A DNA stretch of 5,629 bases from CAMYLR01 sp041577935. Its GTDB lineage: Bacteria > Gemmatimonadota > Gemmatimonadetes > JACCXV01 > JAHWKZ01. The notes under the pieces are model-generated. The model ran no database searches. It had not been told where the DNA came from and was given only the letters and a program-made list of their open reading frames with translations. The stretch spans positions 1 through 5,629 of the forward strand of contig JBFGIA010000122.1 of NCBI GenBank assembly GCA_041577935.1. Direction: 5' to 3'. This document shows, in pieces, positions 1-5,246 of the stretch; position 1 is the stretch's first letter, and the number at the start of each line of letters is the position of its first letter. A program made the translations under genes and the position numbers.

Positions 1-79
1 ACCAGCGCCGTTCGTCGAGCGTCGTCGGGATCAGATCGTCGTTGGCGTAGGGCGAGGCGGCGAGGGACGCGCGATCCAT
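1..79 (-). CDS. N-terminal fragment of a divergent gene, possibly an NCS1-family permease
   Basis: Read on the minus strand, an ATG at 79-77 opens a frame that stays open to the window edge, giving 26 residues. The stretch NDDLIPTTLDERRW resembles the cytoplasmic N-terminus of NCS1 (cytosine/uracil/allantoin-type) permeases, which often have a 'xxDLxPxxxxxRxW' segment just before the first membrane helix. That resemblance is from memory and rests on a very short stretch. No strong Shine-Dalgarno motif is visible upstream of this ATG. The frame has no stop for some distance upstream, so the start is uncertain. It points away from the benzoyl-CoA operon and shares the control region at 80-273 with it. 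It could be an unrelated neighbour gene. Confidence 0.45.
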   Translation of the reverse strand, partial: MDRASLAASPYANDDLIPTTLDERRW

Positions 80-149
80 GGCCGATGTTCTAACCCGACC
101 GGGGGCGATCCGCAATCTTCCCGGAGGTCAGGACCCGCTAGGTCAATAA

Positions 150-165
150 TAAGCATATGTGCTTA
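150..165. promoter_or_regulatory. Inverted repeat, candidate operator in the divergent intergenic region
   Basis: TAAGCATATGTGCTTA consists of two perfect 6-bp arms (TAAGCA/TGCTTA) around a 4-bp TATG spacer. It lies in an AT-rich island between the minus-strand gene start at 79 and the plus-strand promoter at 208. The arms are too short and AT-rich for a good terminator, and no gene ends here, so a protein-binding site is more likely. It does not match the FNR consensus (TTGAT-N4-ATCAA), although the 6-4-6 layout is similar. The binding protein is unknown. Confidence 0.4.
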
Positions 166-207
166 AAAGCTCCGCCGTCTGATGAGGTTCGTCGGGTTTC
201 TCCTGAC

Positions 208-236
208 TTGACAAAATTTGACGCATCGTTCAAAAT
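208..236 (+). promoter_or_regulatory. Sigma70-like promoter for the regulator and benzoyl-CoA operon
   Basis: A perfect -35 hexamer TTGACA (208-213) is followed after exactly 17 bp by CAAAAT (231-236), a 4/6 match to the -10 consensus. Transcription would start near 243, leaving a leader of about 30 nt before the GTG start at 274. This position supports GTG 274 over the in-frame ATG at 241, which would lie at or before the transcript start. No other plus-strand promoter is evident before the downstream genes, so it may drive the whole operon. Confidence 0.55.
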
Positions 237-241
237 TTGAA
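212..241. repeat. Paired palindromic direct repeats overlapping the promoter, candidate operator
   Basis: CAAAATTTGA occurs twice, at 212-221 and 231-240, with starts 19 bp apart (about two helical turns). Each copy is itself a palindrome around a central A. The downstream copy extends to a perfect 13-bp palindrome, TTCAAAATTTGAA, at 229-241. The upstream copy is perfect only over CAAAATTTG (212-220). The first overlaps the end of the -35 box and the second covers the -10 box, so a bound protein would block RNA polymerase. The adjacent TetR-family product is the obvious candidate, by inference from position only. Confidence 0.5.
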
Positions 242-259
242 TGTTTAGTAGAATTTTAC

Positions 260-266
260 AGGAAGG
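260..266 (+). promoter_or_regulatory. Ribosome binding site that sets the GTG start of the TetR gene
   Basis: AGGAAGG lies 7 nt before the GTG at 274. The alternative in-frame ATG at 241 has only AT-rich sequence and no purine-rich motif upstream. This decides the start at 274. Confidence 0.6.
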
Positions 267-273
267 TCGCAGC

Positions 274-900
274 GTGCCCACGACCGGCACCGCACCCAAG
301 CCGTCGCCCCGCATCCGAGAGAAGCGGCACCGCCGCCGAACAGAGATCCTCCACGCCGCACTCCGAGCGTTTCGCGAAAAGGGCTATCACGCCACCACGC
401 TCGACGACATCGCCAACCATCTGGGGGTTCAGAAGACGGCGCTCTACCACTACTTCCCTGACAAGGAGTCGATCCTCTACCAATGCCATCTCGATTCCCT
501 GGCCGAGGTCGAGCGCTTTTCAAAGGAGGCGCGGCGCCGATATGCGACCGCGGCCGACCGACTCGCCTACATCATCCGCGAACACGTTCGCGTCATGACC
601 GAGACCCTCGAGGCGTCCCCGCTGGCGTTCGAGGTGACCGCGCTTTCATCCGAGCGACAGAAGAAGATCATCGCCGCTCGTGACCGGTACGAGCGACGAA
701 TTCGCAGAATCATCAACGAAGGCATCAAGAGCGGGGAGTTCCGCGTCGTCAACTCCAAAATCGCCGTGTTCGGGATCCTCGGAGCGATCAACTGGATCGC
801 TCGTTGGTACCGACCGGAGGGCCGGGTCCACACGCCCGAGCTTGGAGCTGAGTTCGCGGACCTGCTGGTGGGAGGCCTCACATGCAAGCCACAGAAGTAA
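274..900 (+). CDS. TetR/AcrR-family transcriptional regulator, probable repressor of the operon
   Basis: The product is 208 residues, typical for TetR regulators. A basic N-terminal arm (about 12-22, rich in R/K) leads into the DNA-binding domain, with the helix-turn-helix at about 41-68 (TTLDDIANHLGVQKTALYHY then FPDKESIL), the classic TetR signature. The C-terminal half is a helical ligand/dimer domain. Its end (FGILGAINWIARWYRPEGR, 166-184, then a FADLLVGGL tail) resembles the C-terminal domain of KstR2-like and fatty-acid-type TetR proteins, several of which sense acyl-CoA thioesters. This makes benzoyl-CoA or a ring-reduced CoA ester a reasonable but unproven effector. GTG is chosen as start because of its Shine-Dalgarno motif and the promoter position; ATG 241 would add 11 residues. 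It overlaps the next gene by 19 bp, so it is co-transcribed and probably autoregulated. It is not the BzdR, BadR (MarR) or BamVW type of control known from other benzoyl-CoA loci. Confidence 0.88.
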   Translation: MPTTGTAPKPSPRIREKRHRRRTEILHAALRAFREKGYHATTLDDIANHLGVQKTALYHYFPDKESILYQCHLDSLAEVERFSKEARRRYATAADRLAYIIREHVRVMTETLEASPLAFEVTALSSERQKKIIAARDRYERRIRRIINEGIKSGEFRVVNSKIAVFGILGAINWIARWYRPEGRVHTPELGAEFADLLVGGLTCKPQK

Positions 901-1964
901 AACGCCACTTCTCGCCCCGTGAGAGCGACTCGTTCGCTTTCGAGGAAATCGAGTACAGCAAACACGACGGAATCGCGCGCATCACGATAAACCGGCCCAA
1001 GAACTACAACGCGTACTCGACGCTAACACTCGAAGAGATCGCGACCGCCTTTCGGGACGCCAGCTTCGATGATCGCGTTGGCGTCATCGTCTATACCGGC
1101 GCCGGCGATCGCGCTTTTTGCACTGGTGGCGACGTCAAGGAGTACGCCGCCAGCTACATCGCGACGCCGCGTGACTACTGGAAGTACATGGCACTGTTCC
1201 GAGCCTACATCGAGAGCATCCTCAACACCGGCAAGCCGGTTGTGGCGAGGCTCAACGGGATGGCCGTCGGTGGCGGCAACGAGAGTCAACTCGCGTGCGA
1301 CCTGACGGTCATGGCTCAACACACGTTCATCAAACAAGTAGGCACCCACGTCGGCTCGGTGGCTTGCGGGGGCTCCACGCAGTGGTTGCCGCTAACGGTT
1401 GGCGACAAACGCGCGCGCGAGATCTTGCTGCTGAATGAACCAATCCCAGCCCTGAAAGCCCGGAACTGGGGCCTCGTCAACTGGGTGGTGCCTTCAGTTC
1501 GCCGCGGTGACGAGTGGATCGTCGAAGCCGGGTCTGACGAAATCAAGAAAGCTCAACGCGGCGAAGACGGGTACGCGATCGATCTCAGCAAACTCGACGC
1601 TTTCGTAGACGACCTCACCCAAAAGCTGCTCGCGTCGTTCCCCGAGTGCACTCGCTATACGAAACAGCAGGTCAACTTCTGGAAGGACCTCGCGTGGCAC
1701 TCGACTGTTCGCCACGCCCAGGATTGGTTGGCGCTGCACTACGCCTCGTGGGAGCCGTTGGAGGGGATGCGCGCGTTTGTCGAGAAGCGCGATCCTCGCT
1801 ACGACCTCCTTCGCAAGCGGGCGGCCGAGGGCCGTCCATCGGAAACTCTGTGGGGGCCGCCGCTCGGGACATGCGACGTTTGCGGCTCGAAGGACCTTCC
1901 GTCCGAACACGAGTTTTGCGGTGTGTGTGGCAATGCTCTCGCGAAGGCTGGAACACCCGGGTGA
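882..1964 (+). CDS. oah: 6-oxocyclohex-1-ene-1-carbonyl-CoA hydrolase (ring-opening; Oah/BamA/BzdY)
   Basis: This cytoplasmic crotonase-superfamily enzyme adds water to 6-oxocyclohex-1-ene-1-carbonyl-CoA and hydrolyses the ring C-C bond to give 3-hydroxypimelyl-CoA. The 360-residue length fits Oah/BamA (about 370) and is much longer than ordinary enoyl-CoA hydratases (about 260). Crotonase landmarks are ARITINRPKNYNAYS (32-46), oxyanion-loop FCTGGD (79-84) and GMAVGGGNE (126-134), where E134 matches the first catalytic Glu of crotonase. By eye the second crotonase Glu (in the usual 'GQPE' segment) is replaced in KQVGTHVGSVACGGSTQ (151-167), consistent with a specialised reaction. An extended region (about 205-325) follows, then a C-terminal CX2C-X11-CX2C module with C331, C334, C346 and C349, which looks like a zinc ribbon. 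The start ATG has GGAGG at 871-875, 6 nt upstream, inside the tetR end. The stop overlaps the dch start by one base. Substrate assignment rests on family resemblance plus the bcr/dch context. Confidence 0.87.
   Translation: MQATEVKRHFSPRESDSFAFEEIEYSKHDGIARITINRPKNYNAYSTLTLEEIATAFRDASFDDRVGVIVYTGAGDRAFCTGGDVKEYAASYIATPRDYWKYMALFRAYIESILNTGKPVVARLNGMAVGGGNESQLACDLTVMAQHTFIKQVGTHVGSVACGGSTQWLPLTVGDKRAREILLLNEPIPALKARNWGLVNWVVPSVRRGDEWIVEAGSDEIKKAQRGEDGYAIDLSKLDAFVDDLTQKLLASFPECTRYTKQQVNFWKDLAWHSTVRHAQDWLALHYASWEPLEGMRAFVEKRDPRYDLLRKRAAEGRPSETLWGPPLGTCDVCGSKDLPSEHEFCGVCGNALAKAGTPG
1872..1928 (+). other. Zinc-ribbon-like four-cysteine tail of Oah
   Basis: Codons 331-349 of oah encode CDVCGSKDLPSEHEFCGVC, two CX2C knuckles 11 residues apart, after a Gly/Pro-containing linker (WGPPLGT). 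Only about 11 residues follow before the stop. This spacing is typical of small zinc ribbons (rubredoxin-like knuckles). A metal-binding structural or protein-contact role is inferred; no such tail is part of the general crotonase fold. Confidence 0.6.
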
Positions 1965-2728
1965 TGGCGGCCATGATTGAAACCCGCGTCGACGGCGGTC
2001 TTGGCCGGCTCGTTTTGAACCATCCGCCACTCAACATCCTGACCCAAGACATGCTCGCCGAGATGCGCGCGGCGATTAGAGACTTCGAGGCGAATTCCGC
2101 GGTGCGGGCGCTGCTCGTGTCGGCTCACGGTAAGCACTTCTCTGCCGGTGCGGACGTCGGCGAGCACCTACCGCCGCTCTATCGCCAAATGATCCCCGAG
2201 TTTCTCGAAACGGTCGCAGCCATCGACGGGTTCCCGCTCCCGGTGGTGGCCGCGGTTCAAGGTAAGTGCCTGGGCGGTGGGTTCGAGATCGTGCAGGCGG
2301 CCGACATAGTAGTCGCCGCCGAGGACGCGTCGTTCGGCCAACCGGAAATCGTGCTCGGCGTCTTCCCGCCAGCAGCGTGCGTCCTGCTTCCCGAGCGTTG
2401 CGACTCCGGGTTGGCCGCGGATCTGGTGCTTTCGGGAGCCGTGATCGAAGCGATCGAGGCTCTGGAGCACGGTCTAGTCCGAAAGATCGTGCCCCCCAGC
2501 AAGCTCGAGGATGAAGCCACAGCCACCGCACAGCGGATCGCGCAACACAGTCGAGCGGCACTCGAGATCACTAAGCGCGCTCTTCGGAACGGCAGCACGC
2601 AGCGCCGCGCGGCGGCGTTCCGCGACGTGGGAGACATCTACATCGAGGAGCTCATGAATACAGCTGACGCGATCGAAGGCCTCCGCGCCTTTCAAGAGAA
2701 GCGCCAGCCCACGTGGAGCCATCAATGA
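1964..2728 (+). CDS. dch: Cyclohexa-1,5-diene-1-carbonyl-CoA hydratase (Dch/BzdW)
   Basis: This crotonase-fold hydratase adds water to the product of benzoyl-CoA reductase, yielding 6-hydroxycyclohex-1-ene-1-carbonyl-CoA. The 254-residue length is normal for Dch. Motifs run in crotonase order: GRLVLNHPPLNILT (14-27), oxyanion loop HFSAGADVGEH (58-68), and GKCLGGGFEIVQAAD (100-114) carrying E108. FGQPEIVLGVFPPAA (124-138) carries E128. Both crotonase glutamates are thus present, and the GVFPPAA segment is one I associate with the Dch group. The start is taken at the ATG in TGATG that overlaps the oah stop by one base, implying translational coupling. ATG 1973 (3 codons later) and GTG 1961 are alternatives, and no strong Shine-Dalgarno motif discriminates. 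Its stop overlaps the next start as ATGA. Without the context, a general enoyl-CoA hydratase would be the fallback call. Confidence 0.85.
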   Translation: MAAMIETRVDGGLGRLVLNHPPLNILTQDMLAEMRAAIRDFEANSAVRALLVSAHGKHFSAGADVGEHLPPLYRQMIPEFLETVAAIDGFPLPVVAAVQGKCLGGGFEIVQAADIVVAAEDASFGQPEIVLGVFPPAACVLLPERCDSGLAADLVLSGAVIEAIEALEHGLVRKIVPPSKLEDEATATAQRIAQHSRAALEITKRALRNGSTQRRAAAFRDVGDIYIEELMNTADAIEGLRAFQEKRQPTWSHQ

Positions 2729-3906
2729 CGAGTTCAAAAGTGCTGCCAACGGTGCTCCCGAACTGGACCGGCAGACCTCTCGAAGAGATTCTGCGATCGT
2801 GCGAGGAATTACTTGAAGACACCGATTTCCCGACCGTGCACAAGTGGCGTGAAAACGGTGGAAAAGTGATCGGTCACTTTCAGGTTTATTTCCCAGAGGA
2901 GATCGCCCACGCCGCCGGAATGCTGCCCTTCAAGGTGCGGGGCGCACCGGTCGAGCCGACGCAGGCGGACTCGCGATTTGGCTCCTACTTGTGCTCGATC
3001 ATCAAGACCTCGCTCGAACTGGCGCTGAGTCAACGCATCGAGCTCGAGATGTTCGTCACCCATCCAATCTGTGACGCGGCTAGAAATCTGGCTGGGATCT
3101 GGGGCCGCAACTTCGAGTACCCCTGCCAGATTCTGTATCTCCCGCAGAACGCGAACTCAAACCACGCTGTCGAGTACCTCCGCGCCGAGTACGACCGGCT
3201 CAAGCGAGAAATCGAAGCCATCGCCGGCAGAGAAATCACCGATGACGATCTGCGTCGATCGATCGAGGTGTTCAACGAGAACCGGGCGCTGTTGCGGGCA
3301 CTGTACGCAGTCAAGCGCGAGCGGCCATGGCTGTTGTCGGCAGACGAAGCCTATGTCCTCGTCGCGCTGGGTGGGCTCTTGCCGCGAGAAGAACACAATG
3401 CGTTGCTGCACACATTGCTGCCGCTCATCGAAAAGCGTGAGGCCCAGCCCCGAGATCGCATCCGGGTCGTCGTCGAAGGCGGATTCTGCGAACAGCTACC
3501 AATCGATCTAGTGCGCACGATCAGTAGATCGTGCTACGTCGTCGACGATGATCTTCTAATTGGCCTGCGGTGGCTGACCGAAGATGTCCCCCTGAACGGT
3601 AATCCGCTGTTGAGTCTGGCCGATTGCTACATCGAGAAGTCTTCCCATAGCCCGGTTCAGCATGACCTGCGAAAACCCAAGGAAAAGATGTTGTTGCGAC
3701 GCATCAAGGATGCGCAGGCCGAAGCGGCGATCGTGATGGCCGCCAAGATGTGCGAGCCCGGCCTCGAGGAGCAGGTGGCGTACATACGGACACTGGATCA
3801 GGAGAACATCCCGTACTTCGTCAGCGAGTTCGAGGAGAGCATGACGAGTTTTGACAGCCTGGAGATCCAACTCGAGACCTTTCTAGAGAACCTCCTCTTC
3901 GACTAA
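2725..3906 (+). CDS. bcrC: Benzoyl-CoA reductase, gamma/C subunit (BcrC/BzdN/BadD-like)
   Basis: This is one of the two subunits of the substrate-binding half of class I benzoyl-CoA reductase, which reduces the aromatic ring to the 1,5-diene using low-potential electrons from the ATPase half. The 393 residues compare with about 380-390 in known BcrC/BzdN. It has the HgdB/2-hydroxyacyl-CoA dehydratase fold signature: IGHFQVYFPEEIAHAAGMLP (49-68), GSYLCSI (86-92), THPICDAARN (112-121), GGFCEQLP (252-259) and AAKMCEPGLEEQ (339-350). C90, C116 and C343 fall in the positions typical of [4Fe-4S] ligands in this family; other cysteines are C26, C134, C255, C270 and C301. The ATG at 2725 is chosen over GTG 2713 because it forms an ATGA overlap with dch and has GTGGAG at 2713-2718, 6 nt upstream. 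The BcrB partner follows after 12 bp. Dehydratase subunits (HgdB, FldC, HadC) are the main alternative; the dch/oah context argues against that. Confidence 0.85.
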   Translation: MTSSKVLPTVLPNWTGRPLEEILRSCEELLEDTDFPTVHKWRENGGKVIGHFQVYFPEEIAHAAGMLPFKVRGAPVEPTQADSRFGSYLCSIIKTSLELALSQRIELEMFVTHPICDAARNLAGIWGRNFEYPCQILYLPQNANSNHAVEYLRAEYDRLKREIEAIAGREITDDDLRRSIEVFNENRALLRALYAVKRERPWLLSADEAYVLVALGGLLPREEHNALLHTLLPLIEKREAQPRDRIRVVVEGGFCEQLPIDLVRTISRSCYVVDDDLLIGLRWLTEDVPLNGNPLLSLADCYIEKSSHSPVQHDLRKPKEKMLLRRIKDAQAEAAIVMAAKMCEPGLEEQVAYIRTLDQENIPYFVSEFEESMTSFDSLEIQLETFLENLLFD

Positions 3907-3918
3907 CCGAGGATCATC

Positions 3919-5238
3919 ATGTCCCAGATGGCTACCGATACTTCGATCGTAGGACGCGGCAATCAAGATGGCGCGCAACTCTTTCGCCAGTGGTTCGAAG
4001 AGCTGGGGCAGGTTGCAGAGAACGACGTCGGGGCTGCTTATGTCTTCGTGATGGGTAGCCTGACGGAGCTACTTAGAGTGTTTGATCTGCCGATCGTCTT
4101 CCCCGAGATCAACTCCCTTCAAACGGCGGTTCGACGTGTCGCCCACGAGTACCTGAGCGAGGCCGAAGATTACGGCTACTCGCCCGACATCTGCGGGTAC
4201 GTAAAAGCCGACGTCGCGGTGCAACTCCGCGGCGGTGAACATCCGATGGGACGCATCCCAAAGCCCGCTATCGCGATTTGCACCAACGCTTGCAATACCT
4301 ACATCAAGTGGGCCGAGATCTGGGAGCGCATGCACGACACCCGCGTTTTCACGCTGGACATCCCGGGGACCCGGGCGGCCGGCCGTCAGACGTGGCCGGG
4401 CGACCCTGACTTTGAGAGCGATCGCCGGTACGTGGCCGACCAGATCGGGGAGTTGATCACCGTCTGCGAGGAACAGACCGGAATCCCGTTCGACATCGAC
4501 CGGCTGCGCGAGACGATGGGTCACGCGAACACCATGAACCGATCGTGGAAGCGCATCCTGGAGCTTAACCAAACCTGTCCGGCCGTCTTCAACGCGCTCA
4601 CCGACGGCACGATTTATCTGGGTGTCGCCAACGGGTTCCGCGGTACGCAGGCCGGCGCGACCTACTTCACCGATTTGGCCGACGAGATGGAGTACAAGGC
4701 CGCCAACGGAATCGGAACATTATCCGATGAACAGTACCGATTGCTGTTCGTGGGCGTGCCGTGCTATCCGATCTTCCGCCGATTCAACGAGTTGTTCACC
4801 GAGTGGGGTGGAACGTTCGTCAATTCGACCTACCTATGGTTTGCATCCGGTGGCTCGAACCTCGGCTTCCAATACGATCTCGAGCAGCCGCTGGACAGTC
4901 TGGCGGAGGGAGTGCTGATCAGCGTCCGCAATGCGATGGACAGCATGTTCTTCCAGAACCTCGTTCTGAGCGAGATGATCGACGATTACCAGGCGGACGG
5001 CGTTGTGTTCCACCCAATCAAGAGCTGCCGAACGGTCTCAACGGGGTTGGCCGACAACCGGCGCGCGCTCATGGAAAGCCGAGATACCGCAAGTCTCTTT
5101 TTGGAGTCCGACATGATGGATCGACGCGTCGTTTCCGAAGCCCAGCTCAAGAACCGGATCGATGCCTTCTTTGAAGGCCTGGCGACGCGCAAGAAACGAG
5201 CGTCCATCGAGCAGAACGAGACCCTTCAACCAGAATAG
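3919..5238 (+). CDS. bcrB: Benzoyl-CoA reductase, beta/B subunit (BcrB/BzdO/BadE-like)
   Basis: This is the second subunit of the benzoyl-CoA-binding module, pairing with BcrC and receiving electrons from the ATP-dependent activase. The 439 residues match the usual BcrB length (about 438). Recognisable parts are GYSPDICGYVKAD (86-98), AICTNACNTYIKWAEIWE (119-136), DIPGTRAAGRQTWPGDPDF (147-165), GVANGFRGTQAG (235-246), the FVGVPCYPIFRRFNELFTEW run (277-296) and VVFHPIKSCRTVS (362-374). Cysteines C92, C121, C125, C282 and C370 are candidates for cluster ligands or active-site roles; C92, C125 and C370 sit in the family's characteristic motifs. ATG 3919 has GAGG at 3909-3912, 6 nt upstream, which favours it over ATG 3928. 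The gene lies 12 bp after bcrC and 8 bp before the activase gene, so stoichiometric co-expression is expected. It is somewhat closer in feel to the BzdO flavour than to Thauera BcrB, but I cannot settle this by eye. Confidence 0.85.
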   Translation: MSQMATDTSIVGRGNQDGAQLFRQWFEELGQVAENDVGAAYVFVMGSLTELLRVFDLPIVFPEINSLQTAVRRVAHEYLSEAEDYGYSPDICGYVKADVAVQLRGGEHPMGRIPKPAIAICTNACNTYIKWAEIWERMHDTRVFTLDIPGTRAAGRQTWPGDPDFESDRRYVADQIGELITVCEEQTGIPFDIDRLRETMGHANTMNRSWKRILELNQTCPAVFNALTDGTIYLGVANGFRGTQAGATYFTDLADEMEYKAANGIGTLSDEQYRLLFVGVPCYPIFRRFNELFTEWGGTFVNSTYLWFASGGSNLGFQYDLEQPLDSLAEGVLISVRNAMDSMFFQNLVLSEMIDDYQADGVVFHPIKSCRTVSTGLADNRRALMESRDTASLFLESDMMDRRVVSEAQLKNRIDAFFEGLATRKKRASIEQNETLQPE

Positions 5239-5246
5239 GGGGTTGG

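Noticed and set aside
249..254. TAGAAT as an alternative -10 box (5/6 match)
   Set aside because: No -35-like hexamer lies 16-18 bp upstream; TTGACG at 218 is 25 bp away. TTGACA-17-CAAAAT is the better pair, though TAGAAT could contribute.
241..273. ATG at 241 as the start of the TetR gene, adding 11 residues
   Set aside because: It has no Shine-Dalgarno motif, lies at the end of the putative operator and at about the predicted transcription start. GTG 274 has AGGAAGG at ideal spacing.
1646..1963. N-terminal extension of the dch frame back to 1646
   Set aside because: It would overlap the well-supported oah coding region by over 300 bp, and the translated extension is low-complexity, Arg/Gly-rich and unlike crotonases. 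The crotonase domain begins right after ATG 1964.
2076..2561. Minus-strand open frame of 161 codons
   Set aside because: Composition is Arg/Pro-rich shadow of dch on the opposite strand, with no recognisable domain; the same applies to the minus-strand frame at 1494-2030 opposite oah/dch.
2713..2724. GTG at 2713 as the bcrC start
   Set aside because: The GTG is part of the GTGGAG ribosome binding site for ATG 2725, which forms a typical ATGA overlap with dch.
2725..5238. 2-hydroxyacyl-CoA dehydratase (HgdAB/FldBC/HadBC) instead of benzoyl-CoA reductase
   Set aside because: The families share fold and motifs, but lengths (393 and 439), clustering with Dch and the ring-cleaving Oah, and subunit order C-B-activase fit benzoyl-CoA reductase better.
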